Shown here: in pieces, positions 22,477-33,935 of the stretch
Position numbering within the stretch: position 1 is the first letter of the stretch
How the letters are laid out: each line of letters starts with the position of its first letter
Origin: Panicum virgatum
Lineage: Eukaryota; Streptophyta; Magnoliopsida; Poales; Poaceae
DNA length: 64,000 nucleotides
Assembly (NCBI RefSeq): GCF_016808335.1
Contig: NC_053139.1
Coordinates: 14,991,819 to 15,055,818, forward strand
Direction of reading: 5' to 3'
Translations under genes and position numbers: made by a program
Notes under the pieces: generated by a model
Told to the model about the DNA's origin: nothing
The model's database searches: none
What the model saw: the letters and a program-made list of their open reading frames with translations, nothing else

Positions 22477-23714
22477 ATGCACAAGCTGGGCCAAGGTTTT
22501 ACGTCGGCTGATCCTTTAGAAAAGATAGATCTAGGTGATGGTACTATTCCTAGGCCGACTTTTGTAAACAAAAATTTATCGGCTGAGTTTAAAGCCGATT
22601 TAATAAAGTTATTGAAAGAATATATCGATTGTTTTGCTTGGGAGTATTCTGAAATGCCGCGATTGAGTCGTGATCTTGTTGAGCATCGTTTACCAATCAA
22701 AGCCGATTTTAAGCCTTATAAGCTACCGGCTAGATGTTTCAATCCTAGTATTTATGACCGAATTAAAGAGGAGATTAATCAATTATTAGATGCTGGTTTT
22801 ATTCGGTCTTGTCTTTATGCGGATTGGATCTCTAATATTGTGCCCGTTGAATAGAAAGATTCATGCAAGATTTGTGTTTGCTTTGATTTTAGAGATCTCA
22901 ATAAAGCTACTCCCAAGGATGAATATCCTATGCCTATAGCTGATATGCTAATTAATGAAGCATCGGGACACCGTGTTATTAGTTTTCTTGATGGTAATGT
23001 GGGGTAAAATCAAATATTTATGGCCGAGGAAGATACGTCTAAAACGGCATTTGTATGTCCCGGATTTGTTGGTTTGTTTGAGTGAGTGGTTATGACTTTT
23101 GGTTTGAAGAATGCTAGTGCAACTTATCAAAGAGCTATGAATTTAATCTTCCATGATTTGCTTGGTGTCATCTTGGAAGTGTACATTGATGATATTGTTA
23201 TTAAATCGGCCGGTTTGGATCATCATTTAGCCGATTTAAGACTTGCTCTTGAAAGGATGCGTCGGTATGGTTTGAAGATGAATCCACTCAAATGTGCTTT
23301 TGGAGTATCAGCTGGAAAGTTCCTTGGTTTCATTATTCATGAGAAGGGCATAGAGATTGATCCTAAAAGAATTGAGGCCATGAGGAAAGTTAAGGCTCCT
23401 ACTTGCAAGGACTTGCAAAAGTTTCTGGGCAAGGTAAATTACTTGAGAAGATTTATTTTTAATTTGTCCAGAAAGATTGATGCTTTTACTCCTATTCTTC
23501 GGTTAAAGAATGAAACCGAATTTTCTTGGGGGCAAAACAGCAAGAGGCATTTGAGAAAATTAAATATTACTTGTCTTCGCTGCCGGTTCTTAAAGCACCT
23601 AGGAGAGGTGTTCCTTTTAAACTTTATATAGCAGCCGAAGATAAAGTTATTGGAGCTGTTTTGACTCAAGAGACCGAAGGAAAGGAGTATGTTGTTACCT
23701 ACATAGGCCGATGA
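22477..23714 (+). pseudogene. Tat-D reverse transcriptase and first RNase H
   Basis: RT begins around 22680 (HRLPIKADFKPYKLPAR) and includes ICVCFDFRDLNKATPKDEYPMP, VVMTFGLKNASATYQRAMN and the catalytic box as VYIDDIVIKS near 23180-23210. A gypsy RNase H follows (VPFKLYIAAEDKVIGAVLTQ) to the stop at about 23712. Stops at about 22852, 23005 and 23083 and a frame shift near 23530 break it. Confidence 0.8.
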
Positions 23715-24029
23715 CTTATTGATGCGAAAACAATGAATACTTTTATTGAAAAGTTATGCTTATCTTTATATCATGCTTGTACTAAATTGCGACATTATCT
23801 ACTATCTAGTACTTGCATAGTATGTCAAACCGATGTGATAAAACATATGTTGCAAAAGACGATTTTGAATGGAAGAATCGGCAAGTGGGCATATGCTTTG
23901 ATAGAGTATGATTTGGCTTGTGACCCTTTGAAATCTATGAAAGGCCAAACTGTAGCGGATTTTATTATTGAGCATCGGATTAATGATGAGCATGATTTAG
24001 AAATCGGCCATATTTTTTGCACACCATGA

Positions 24030-24423
24030 AAGCTTTATTTTGATGGATCGGTTTATGATGATGGGAGAGGAATTGGTGCTGTCCTTATATCTCCAAGTGG
24101 TGTTGTTTTTTTAGTTCTCAAACCGATTAGAAGAATATTGCACAAATAACCAAGTTGAGTATAAGGCATTACTATTTGGCTTGGATATTTTACAATCTAT
24201 GGGCGTGAAGCATGTTGAGGTTTTCGGTGATTCGCTTCTCATTGTGCAGAAAGTATCTAAGGTATGCCAATGTTATAATGGTTCATTAAATGCATATCTT
24301 GATAAATACCTCGACATTATTTTTTCTTTTGATGAATTTGTTATAAGACATTTGCCAAGAGAAGAAAATGGACAGGCTAACGCTCTGGCTCAGCAAGCAT
24401 CTGGTAATAGTGTTGGAAGATGA
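24030..24423 (+). pseudogene. Tat-D additional RNase H
   Basis: Sequence reading LYFDGS, then GAVLISPSG, NNQVEYKALLFGLD and VEVFGDSLLIVQKV ending in NALAQQAS matches the second RNase H seen in Tat-lineage gypsy elements (archaeal/plant-like type with FDGS, E and D catalytic positions). A frame break lies near 24120-24150. It is separate from the gypsy RNase H at about 23600. Confidence 0.7.
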
Positions 24424-24599
24424 AAATTCAATATTAGAAAATCGATGCGGATCAAAGCCGAGCTACAAGTTCTGGACGAACTGGTTCGACCAGTTGACGC
24501 GACTGGTCTGACCGCCCAGACCGGTCTGACCGCTCCAGAGACCGGTCTGACCGCCTAGTCTACAGAAAATACCATTCGGTCGTAAAGCGGGCCGAAGAT

Positions 24600-25866
24600 T
24601 AGGATTGGAGAGTTCCTATAATCTCCTATCTTAAAGATTCTAGTCGTGGTGCAGAGAGAAATATTCGACGTGAAGCATTCAAATATATTTTAATTGATGA
24701 TGAGTTTTATCATCGAACCGCCGAAGATTTGCTTCTTAAATGTTTGGACTCGGATCAGGCCAAGGTTGCTATGGGAGAAGTTTATGAATGCATCTGTGGT
24801 ACTCATCAATCGGCTCCTAAAATGAAGTTGTTGCTTAGAAGAGCCGGTTTTTATTGGCCTTCCATGATTTCGGATTGCTTTAAGTAGTATAAAGGGTGCG
24901 AAGAGTGTCAACGGTTTGGAGATTTACAATTGGTACCCGCTGCATCATTGCATCCTATCATTAAACCATGGCCGTTCCGAGGTTGGGGGTTCGATTTTAT
25001 TGGACAAATTAATCGTACATCTTCAAAGGGGCATCGTTTCAAGTTGATTGCTACGGATTATTTTACTAAGTGGACCGAAGCAGTTCCTTTGAAAAATATG
25101 ACACATAGAGAGGTGATTGAGTTTATAACTGAGCATATTATTCATAGATTCGGTATTCCTCAAACTTTGACCACGGATCAAGGTTCTTCATTCATATCGA
25201 AGGAGGTACGCGTATTTATCGAATCTTACAAGATCAAGTTGCTCAATTCATCTCCATATTATGCTCAGGCCAATGGGCAGGCCGAGTCAAGTAATAAGAT
25301 TTTGATCAAGCTTATTAAGAAAAAAATAGAAGAAAATCCTAAGAGGTGGCATGAAGTGTTATCCGAAGTATTGTGGGCTCATCGTATATCTCGTCATGGT
25401 GCTACTAAGGTTACTCCTTTTGAGCTTGTGTATGGTCAAGAGGTCATTTTACCCGTTGAGGTAAATCTGGACGCTTATAGATTGGCTAAGCAAAATGATA
25501 TTTCTGCCGTTGATTATTATAATTCAATGATGGATAATATTGATGAGGTGACCGACAAGCAGATGAAGGCTTTAAAAGAGATTGAAACGGACAAGCTTCG
25601 GGTTGCTAGAGCTAACAATAAGAAGGTAAAAGATAAATCTTTTTAGGTTGGAGACCTAGTTTGGAAGACAATATTACCTCTTGGGATGAAAAGCAATAAG
25701 TTTGGTAAGTGGTCGCCAAGTTGAGAAGGTCCATATAGAGTTGTTAAAGTTATCTTCGAGAATTCTTACATGATGGAGACGCTGCAAGGAGATCGACTAC
25801 CTAGAGCTATCCATGGGAAGTATTTGAAGAAATTCTACCCCAGATGTGGCAAGATGCGTGAAGAAA
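24600..25866 (+). pseudogene. Tat-D integrase
   Basis: Zinc-binding region (YHRTAEDLLLKC, then CQRFGD) followed by the core: GFDFIGQINRTSSKGHRF (first Asp), TTDQGSSFISKE (second Asp) and ANGQAESSNKILI (Glu), and a C-terminal part (GDLVWKTILPLGMKSNKFGKW in another frame). The main open part is 24930-25646. Stops at about 24886 and 25644 and a frame break interrupt it. The integrase would insert the element's DNA. Confidence 0.75.
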
Positions 25867-25980
25867 AGATGGCTGATTCATGAAAATCGTCCTCAATAGT
25901 ATTTTTTAGGCCATAGTATTGCATAGAATACTTTTGTTTTTGTATATTAGCTTGTAAACTCACTAAAAAGTAGGGGCATA

Positions 25981-26480
25981 TGTTGACAGCCAAAATTGGC
26001 ACCTGCCGAGGCCGACCGATCTGACCGGTCAGACTGGTCTGGTCTGTACAGTCTGAGTAGAATTAGGATTTTTGTAATGAGTCCTTATGTAATCCTGCTC
26101 ATGAAGGGGTACGTCTTCCCCGGCCTATAAATATAAAGGCTAAGGCCGATTGAGGTTATTCCTAATTGAATCAGTACAAAAATTGCATTACTGTTTATCT
26201 CTCAAACCCTAGCCTTTTCCAACCCTAGATTGCTTTCTTCCTTCGTCTCGATGGCGTTTGAAGATGTTCTGAGTGGCCTGCCGACCTCAGAACAACGGTC
26301 AGACGGGTCCCTCCCGACCTTGCTGATCTAGGTCTTCGTGAAGCCCTGCCTGCACCGATCAGACTGGTCGGCGACACCGGTCAGACCGGTCCGCCCAGAG
26401 CTTCGCTGTGTTGATCGTTTTGATGATCGTTCATGCGTTCTAGCACAATCGAGTGTGTTTGGCGCGATTTTGTATCAACA
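25981..26480 (+). repeat. Tat-D 3' LTR
   Basis: 500 bp, starting TGTTGACAGCC and ending TATCAACA. ACCGGT-type dyads are at about 26018-26045 and 26365-26392, and a TATA box (tataaata) is near 26126. It is 20 bp shorter than the 5' LTR. Confidence 0.85.
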
Positions 26481-26584
26481 CCCATGATGCCCAGCACCGC
26501 CGCTCATGAATCTCCTCGGAACAGAACCGCCGCCTCTCCTTTCCAGCTTCGATTCTCGACGCCACGATCCATCTCCACCATAGG

Positions 26585-27887
26585 GAGAAAATCGCAAAAA
26601 TGGGACTCGAAACAATGTGTTTCGCAAATTTGTCAATCCAAACACCGACTTCGTAAAAACGGGACTCCAAACGTGAGACGCTTGATTATACTGCCATTTG
26701 GGGTACTTTCCCTCTTTTCTTTTTTCTTTTCATGTATTTGGGAGGGTAAAATGACCTTGTTACCCTTCCTCACTTGTGCATGGATTTAGAAAGCCGAGCT
26801 TTCAGGGGCAGTCGCCGCCACCGCCGTCGCCGGGGCAAGCACTGCCGACGCCCCTGCCTAGCAGGATTGCTACCGCCCTGGTTGGCCCGCCGCCGCCCCT
26901 GGCAGGCAGACAGGCAGGCGGCTGCTGCTGCCGTGGGCGTGCAGCAGGCCGCCGGGATGAGCACCGCCGACCCTGGCTGGCAGGCAGGCTGCTGCCGCTG
27001 CCGTGGGATGCGCAAATGGGCTGCAGAAGTATACTAGCGTAAACACTTGCCCCAAATAAAATAATAATTGATTTTCTTAGCATTGTCCTCATGCGGATCG
27101 AGTCCCTCCTCGCAGGCTGTTCGGCAGCCATGGCGTGGACGCCGGATGGGCATGGTTGACCAGCGATTAGCATGGGCCAGGAGAAGTAGACGTGGGTACT
27201 TGACATGGGTACCTTCAGACACCTGGAGAAGGACATCAGCGGAGATGCGCTCCAGGGGCAACAACTCTGGCAGCCCTGTCGACCTCGCAAGTGTGGACTT
27301 CTCATGCGCGGCCAGGGAGCCGGCGCCTTTGGCCATTGCGGGCGTGGGCAGAGCAGCGCCGCCCTCGGCCATGACGGGCGTGGAGTCGTGGACAGCCCTC
27401 GGCCATGACGGGCGTGGAGTCGTGGACAGTATGCCGGCGCCTTCGGCCACGGAGAGCGCGGGCAAGGCAGCACCGCCCTCGGCAATGGCGGGCGCGTTCA
27501 CTCTGCCACCGCCCTCGGCCACGGTGGGCGCAGGCAGGGCAGCGCCGCCCTCGGCCATGGCTAGAAGAGCGGTGTCCGGCGTGGCTAGGAGAGCGGCGTC
27601 CGGCGGCGGGGCCCTAGGTTAGGACTCACGAGCGCAGCAAAGAGGAAACGGGATCGGAATGATGGGAGTAGGATGGATCAGAATAGATATGTAATCCATG
27701 CATGAGGGCAAAAGAGACATTTCATATTCCAAATACATGGAAAAGAAAAAGACAAATGATGAAAAATATCTCAAATGGCAGTATAATCAAGTGTCTCACG
27801 TTTGGAGTCACGTTTTTACGAAGTCGATGTTTGAAATAGCAAATTTGCGAAGTGCAGTGTTTCGAGTCCCATTTTTGCAATTTTCTC
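26585..27887. mobile_element. Pack-MULE (non-autonomous Mutator-like element)
   Basis: About 200-bp terminal inverted repeats (26585-26788 and 27694-27887) begin GAGAAAAT(C/T)GCAAAAATGG, and the flanks caccatagg (26576-26584) and caccatggg (27888-27896) form a 9-bp target duplication with one change. Long inverted repeats with a 9-bp duplication define Mutator-like elements. There is no transposase. The interior, about 26789-27690, is GC-rich while the ends are AT-rich, as in Pack-MULEs that have captured gene fragments. It lies in the outer solo LTR just right of Tat-D. Confidence 0.85.
26789..27690. other. GC-rich captured segment inside the Pack-MULE
   Basis: Open frames exist on both strands (for example 26802-27485 and 27034-27558 on the minus strand, 27068-27622 on the plus strand), but their composition is low-complexity and the source gene is not recognised. 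A minus-strand stretch around 27120-27310 (reads LPELLPLERISADVLLQVSE) looks more protein-like. A 33-bp unit (ggccatgacgggcgtggag core) is repeated at about 27367 and 27400. Confidence 0.5.
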
Positions 27888-29601
27888 CACCATGGGTAAT
27901 AGGTAAAACGGAACTCCCTCATCGTCCTCTTTTTTTCCCCCAAAATTTCAAATTCTCTCATGCTCTAAATCACCGGCAATTTGATCCGCAGCGAACTTGA
28001 ATCCGGCAGCCATGGTGGGAGCTCGAGTTTTACAATCTGATCCCTGAAATCTTCAGTTAATCACAAGTAGGTCCCAACAGCCTTGTTCCTTCCATAGCTT
28101 TACGGTTTTAACTCCGTTTTCAGCGTTTCTTGCATTTTCGTGACCGTAGCTTCGAGCCCTATCCTTTAGTGTGTTCTTGTAATGCTTTTCTTCTGTTTAG
28201 TGCTATGTTCTTAGTAGTGCTTGTTTGCTTGTTTTCTTGTATGTTTGTGCCCGATACTTGTTGCGAGTAGAAAGTAACACAGTTCGAGAGCTGTGAAGAC
28301 GAAGAGATGCAAGAACAAGAGTTGAAGACTCTGAACAGTTATTATCTGGATTTAAGGCAAGTATATTTCTTAATCATTCTTGATCCCAATAACATTTAAT
28401 TAAGCTTGCATGCATTAATATTGTGGGGGACTCCCTATATGACCATGTTGCTTATCCTTATCCTTGATTAGCCGGGTTTTCTTTATAAAAGTCTTTTGGG
28501 TAGTATGCTTAGCCGCTGAACAATGGTTATGGGTGGGTTCTACAATACTTTTGAGACATGAGACTTCTATATACATAATCTTGGAAACGATATCATATTT
28601 TGGTCACTTGATTAAAATCAACCATGGAGAACCACCCGGGAAAACAGCGCAACCACAAGAACTACATGGCTCTGGTCTTGGCTGATTAATTAGATTTCTC
28701 CAGCTTGATAGTAGCTGACCGAAAGGCGCAAGGGGGACTAGGTTTAAGAGGGGTACCCGGCCTGCCAAAGGGGTTGGTACGCCTATGGGGTACGCTCGCT
28801 TTGGGAGAGGGTGCACTCGCCTAGCGGCTGAAACCTCAGCGGGCTACTACTGGTTAGAGAGTCTTTGTAAAGGCCTCGTAGTGAATCCCTGTAACTCACC
28901 AAAGGAAGTGTTCAAGAGCCTTGCAAACCCGGGCACAAAGGGAAACACGACTTGTGGGTAAAGTGTGCAACCTCTGCAGAGTGAAAGCTGAAATATCAGC
29001 CGTGCTCACGGTCAAGAGCGGCTCGGACCCTCACATGTCTACTTAATTGGAATCTATACTTAAATTGAGATATTTAATGTTCCAAGCTTGATTTATTACT
29101 CAGTTATACTTCTTTTTATAAATGTGGGATGGTTTCATATATTATTTAGTAAATAGGATGTTAATGCTCAACTGATATTTAAAATGCTTACCGCTTTATT
29201 CGGCCAACCTTTATCCTTGTATAAGTCTTGCATGTTATTTATTTTACTAATATACTTGCTGAGTACGATATGTGGTCACCCTTGCTATAACCACACTGCT
29301 CAGAGAAGAGAAAGTTGCAATGAAGTTGAAGATGTTGCTGAGTTCTAGGCGTACGCAACCCCCGGTCGATTGCTTGTGAAGTGTGGAGCCATCGTTTCCA
29401 AGATAAACTATGTATCTCTGATAGGCTTTTATTCGTTGTAACTCTCTTTTATGTGACATTGTTTCTCATTATTCCATTATGACGTCACTATATGTATGAA
29501 ACTTGATCCTGTCATACATATAGTTATGCATTCGGTTTTTTTTTAAAAACCGGGTGTGACATCTAACTAGCCCGTGTGGAGCACGGGTTAATATAGACTA
29601 G

Positions 29602-30548
29602 TTATGCAAATAATGGTTATAAGGTTGAAAGGGAATTACACATTTGGCTCACTCCTCCTGAAACCCTAATCAGACTCCCTAAAAAATTGTGAACAACGCT
29701 CCATCCCTTCTAGATAGCTTCGGCTCATGGCTCTTCTTCCGCCTTCCGGTGATCCCGACTCTCAAGTGCTGCTTCCACCGTGCTTTGCAGGAACTACGCA
29801 CTTAAATGAGGCCTCCTACTGTTGACATGAAAATGTGTATGAGTTGTGACATGAAAAGACATTTAACTGAAAATTCAAGCTCTCGGCAAGATTCATATCT
29901 TCATAGTTGACAACATTTCCATTTGAAGTTATTTAGGTTCCTAAATAATCATCAAAAATTTCAGAAATAAAATTTAGATTAGATGGAATGATAAGGAAGC
30001 ATCGTATTGTGGGGGAGGTTATGCGTTTAAATCCTATAAAATGTGCGCATGCATATTTGTACGAGAAAACGTGACTTGTGATGCATGATCCATGCATAAA
30101 TTCCTAGACAGATAATGATTTTTTAGTCATTTTGGCTAAATGTATATGAACGAAAATGGCCTCATCATTTCGTTCAAGAAAAAAATAAAATCGCCTCATC
30201 ATCTTCAACAAAAAAAATTCTCACGGGTGTGAAACTGTCATGGACCATGAAGAACTAAATGCAGATGATTCTACCGTTGGCACGTTGCATTGTGATTGTG
30301 ACACGGTTTGCTTTCATGGGTATGACAGCTGGTGCAGGACGAGGAAGGAGACAAGAAATCGAGGTCGACCCCATGGGAAAAAAAGACCCTCATTTTAGAG
30401 GCATCCTTCTTTGCATTGTAGCTTGCATAGGACTATAGCAACAACTGAAAACAACCCATTGGCGCGCGAATGAAACCAACAACTTCAAGATGGTATATCC
30501 TTATAACAACTCTATTGTATATAGCACTGTAGAGATGCAATCCAAAAG
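29602..30548. other. Intergenic DNA, nothing recognised
   Basis: AT-rich DNA to the right of the Helitron 3' end. No gene, RNA or repeat boundary could be supported on either strand. Confidence 0.5.
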
Positions 30549-30562
30549 TGCAGAAAATAATG

Positions 30563-30858
30563 ATTTTTTTTAGATTACAGAGCACAACTCAGACACCCAT
30601 AATATACGCACACTCACACCCCTATGAACGTATGTACGCAAACTCTACTCTTATGAGTATCTTCATAGATTGAACCGGCAAATCCTCGAGATTGATGAAG
30701 TCACCACTGGCGCCTCGCTATTGACAGAACGTTGCCTACCACTGAAAGCATAACGTCGTTAATTAAATTCAAGAATATTCACTCCCACGGGGAGTCGAAC
30801 CCAGGACCTGAGATACTACCGAGGCTCTTATAACCACTAGACTACAGGTCCTTTCGCT
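30563..30858 (-). mobile_element. tRNA-derived SINE
   Basis: Read on the minus strand from 30858 it has an A-box-like tagtctagtggtta, a B box ggttcgactcc (about 30789-30799) and ends in an A-rich tail near 30563-30570. It is flanked by a 14-bp target duplication, tgcagaaaa(t/c)aatg, at 30549-30562 and 30859-30872. SINEs are copied by LINE enzymes. The sequence resembles the Au-SINE type of grasses as I remember it; the family name is an inference. Confidence 0.75.
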
Positions 30859-31080
30859 TGCAGAAAACAATGTTATATGTACAAAATATAGGTATATAAG
30901 AAGGAACACATCGTTTTCACAAGGAAAAGTATCCGAGCATTGCTTTTCACAAGGAAAACAAAGTTAGGACCTAGAGCACTGATTCACATATAGGCATGCA
31001 AAACATTTCCCAGTTGTGCAGATCTGCTCAATTCATACTAGGACGCGTTGATCTTAGACAGGTTGTACAGTAACAGTACT

Positions 31081-31866
31081 ACAGAATGTTCATACAGGAA
31101 GGTCAAGATACCTTTCGTTGGTCCCTTCATGCTAATGAGTCTTTTTCCATGCGCTCCTTGTATAAACATTTGATTAACAATAGGATAAGAATCACAAAGA
31201 AGATCTGGCGTGCCAAGTTACCTTTAAGGATTAATGTCTTTATGTGGTATTTGAGAAAGGGGTAGTGCTTACAAAGGATAATTTAGCTAGAAGAAATTGG
31301 AAGGGTAGCAAAACATGTAGTTTTTGTCACTCTGTAGAGACTATCCAACATCTTTCTTTCCGAATGTGCTTATATGCTAGATTCATGTGGCGAGCAGTAC
31401 GCATGCATTGTTTTTGGAATTGCACCACCTCTCAACTTTGAGAACTTGTTTTATCAATGGTTAGGAGAGCAAATTCCAAACTTATACTTATTGACAGGGG
31501 CAGCGGCTTTTTACTGGGAAATTTGGCTCGCAAGGAATGAAGTTGTTTTTTATGAATGCCAACCAAAAACTTTTATGCAGGTTCTTTTCGGGGGAACGTA
31601 TTGGCTTCGGCAATAGGTGCAATTACAGCTTAACGATGTTATTGAGAAGATGATGATCCAGGCATGTAAGTCACTGGAGATATCGGCTCTTTTTTTTTCC
31701 TCCCATGGTTGGCCATTTAGTTTACGGATCGGTTTGTGATACTTTACTTATTTTTTTTCAACCTGGTTCATTAGTAGTGTTGATCTACTGCTTGTAAGAA
31801 TGTTTGGACTGATTTCCTCTTGGCAAGGTGATGAAGCCAGAACTCTTTTCGTTATTAAAAAAAAAG
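31081..31866 (+). mobile_element. L1-type LINE 3' fragment
   Basis: Two adjoining frames encode the C-terminal region of plant L1-type LINE proteins: FRWSLHANESFSM, KIWRAKLPLRINVFMW, then GVVLTKDNLARRNW and a zf-RVT zinc-binding block (CSFCHSVETIQHL). A frame break lies near 31250 and another near 31440. The fragment ends in an A-run at about 31857-31866. Upstream RT and endonuclease are absent, which fits 5' truncation. Confidence 0.75.
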
Positions 31867-32339
31867 AACCGGTAAAGATGCACCTTGCACTGCTGCATGA
31901 TGGTCCTTCTTATAATTAAACCTACATGATGGATTGCTGCTCTTATTGCCTTTAATTCTTAAGTGGTCAATTTCATCTAGTGCAAAATGAGAAAAATAAT
32001 CATAGTAATAGAAAAGAAACGTAGAAGCAAAATAGAGGAGTGGAAAACACATGGATTATATTTTTAGGTGTATAAATTATGGAAGTAGATAATAATCAAA
32101 TTCCACTATTGTAATCACGGACTAAGTTTTTCATCATTTAAGCGGTCAGAGATGCAAGGAATGTGCTTTGAATATCCCCTCCCCATCTCTTTCTCATCCA
32201 TTCATCTTCTAGCTCTCTCTAATCACAACGAGGATGCTCTTCCTAAGCTCTGCTGAATCCTCGGTCCTCAAAACAGGGGGCGAAGCTAGGCGACAAGATG
32301 ACTAGGGTCACTCTCCTTGTATTACACTATGCGTCACTC
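31867..32339. other. Intergenic DNA, nothing recognised
   Basis: Sequence between the LINE tail and the Sire-F target site; nothing supportable on either strand. Confidence 0.5.
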
Positions 32340-32344
32340 TCTCC

Positions 32345-33935
32345 TGTGGGACCGAAGCCGGCGACCAGAGGGGGGGTGAATGGGAGCCGATCAAAATTTC
32401 TTCGAAATTCGAATCGTCGGCCTATGTCCCAACATCGCCCAAGCCCTCAAGCGTTCTGACCAAAGTTTGGAGTAGCTATTGAAAAGCTAAACCAACACAA
32501 CAGCCCTCGAACGAGCGAGTGAAAACCCAAAGCAATTCGGAAGCGATTCGAGAATATCAGCCAACCTGATCAGCCTGGACCGGTCTGACCGGTCGGGGCT
32601 GTGCAAAAGAGAGCAGACCGGTCTGACCGGTCTTGCCTACCGGTCTGACCGGTGGCACCCAGAAAACCCCCGAAAACTTAAATTCAAACGGTGAATCTTG
32701 ATCAAACGACCACGAAAAGCGGTGAAACTTGGGGGATTGCTTCGCCCCTACCCCGTGATCATATCCCCAAAAGATCTCGGCCTAAATATCAACGAATCTA
32801 GAGAATTATGGGGAAGATCAAAAGGGATTGGGGTTTTCTCAAAAACTCGAAAACTTCAATTCTGAAGAGCTCATGATTCCAGAGGGATTGGCACGAAGCT
32901 AGAAGCATAGGAATCACTCCAAAGAACCCTACGAACCGTCGCAATCAAGTGCATCAAAACCAAAACGAAAATCCATCACAAAAAGCACAAGAGGGACAGA
33001 ATTGGATTGATTCAAAAGCCCAGAGGGCACAAGGAGGATGGGGCCTCCTTTCCCAATCACATCCAATACAAAGTCTCACAAATCCATGGACAAATCTACT
33101 CTAAAGAGAGAAACAGGGGGAGGAGAACACAGGGGCGGCGGCCTGGAGAAACAGAGAGTCCACGAACAGATTACAAAAGCCGCTATTAACCTAACACAAG
33201 TGAAGGGGTATTTATACCCGCGGGACCGGTCAGACCGGTTGGTTAGACCGGTCAGACCGGTGCCAGGGACCGGTCAGACCGGTTGGCCTGCAGCACCCCC
33301 TGTACACGATCTCATCCGACGGCCGAGGTTCTTTCTTCGAAACGAAGTCTTCTCCGCGATGCCGCCGTCTTGATGAAGATCCAGTCCGCGGTTTTGGAGG
33401 GTCCGCGAAACCCGGGTAGGTGGCCGGTTTTGAGAAAGCCGCCAAAACCTCACGCGCGGGAAGATTCCCGCCTCCACGCCGTGGCCCTAGACGCCGTTCC
33501 CGCCTCGGCCTTCTGACAGCCCTAGACGCCATCCGACGCCCGTCACCTCCTCGCCCGCAGCGAGGCCCTAGACGCCGTCGACGCCCGTCGCCTCCGTCAG
33601 TCCCGAGACCGACGCCCGTGCCTCCACGACTTGGCGTCTTCAACCGTCGTCCGCCTCCTTGGTTTTGTGGCGCAAATCAAGAAACCCGCCTTCCATCGCC
33701 GCTTGCGCCCTCGATCCAGGAGTGGACGCCACAGCTGCCGCCCGGTCCGAGCTCCGGTCCCGGCTGCCCTTCATCGCCGTCCACCGCACGGTCCATCGGC
33801 CACAGCACCTCCACGGCAGCTCCCCGTCAACACTCGACGCCCGTGTACCTGCAATCCAAAGACCAAGCGCACGATCACACCGCACGGTTGACAATTCACT
33901 CATCACAAGCAGGATAAAGTACTCAACATTCCTCA
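32345..33935 (-). repeat. Sire-F 3' LTR
   Basis: On the minus strand it starts TGAGGAATGTTG and ends GGTCCCACA. A TATA box (minus TATAAATA, 33209-33216) has a dense ACCGGT-cag-ACCGGT array directly upstream (33221-33292), and a second dyad cluster lies in the leader region (32579-32655). The GC-rich part 33300-33900 has frames on both strands with no known domain. Confidence 0.85.

Larger units (their letters stand above)
18061..26480 (+). mobile_element. Tat-D: degenerate Ty3/gypsy element, Tat lineage
   Basis: LTRs at 18061-18580 and 25981-26480 start TGTTGACAGCC and end TCAACA. Flanks are cccac (18056-18060) and cccat (26481-26485), a target duplication with one change. The interior encodes gag, protease, RT, RNase H, an additional RNase H and integrase, with many stops. 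The extra RNase H between the gypsy RNase H and the integrase is a mark of the Tat lineage. Arrays of ACCGGT-cag-ACCGGT dyads occur in both LTRs and in at least six interior clusters. It inserted into the outer solo LTR. Confidence 0.85.
2815..29561. mobile_element. Gypsy-type solo LTR (outer shell of the nest)
   Basis: The element starts TGTCACACCC at 2815 and ends GGGTGTGACA at 29561, a perfect 10-bp terminal inverted repeat. It is flanked by identical 5-bp tctaa target duplications (2810-2814 and 29562-29566). After subtracting nested insertions, the surviving LTR pieces are 2815-3401, 17738-18060, 26486-26584 and 27897-29561, about 2.7 kb in all, a plausible length for a large grass gypsy LTR. 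No matching gag-pol belongs to it, so it is best read as a solo LTR left by LTR-LTR recombination and later used as a target by other elements. The piece 27897-29561 has no gene. Confidence 0.75.
1533..29601 (+). mobile_element. Second Helitron, interrupted by a solo LTR nest
   Basis: The right end is clear: hairpin arms cccgtg (29571-29576) and cacggg (29582-29587), then CTAG at 29598-29601 followed by T. The gypsy solo LTR at 2815-29561 is flanked by tctaa on both sides. Removing it joins the AT-rich DNA before 2815 directly to this tail, so the Helitron body must lie to the left of 2815. The left end is uncertain. TC at 1533-1534 after an A is proposed because the following sequence (an actaggtgattcccc stretch at about 1559-1575, then a GC-rich gcgttgctgcggg hairpin-like block) resembles grass Helitron 5' ends as I remember them. 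No transposase is visible. Confidence 0.5.

Noticed and set aside
30563..30858. A functional tRNA gene
   Set aside because: A and B boxes are present, but the sequence does not fold into a full cloverleaf and continues for 200 bp to an A-rich tail within a target duplication, so it is a SINE.
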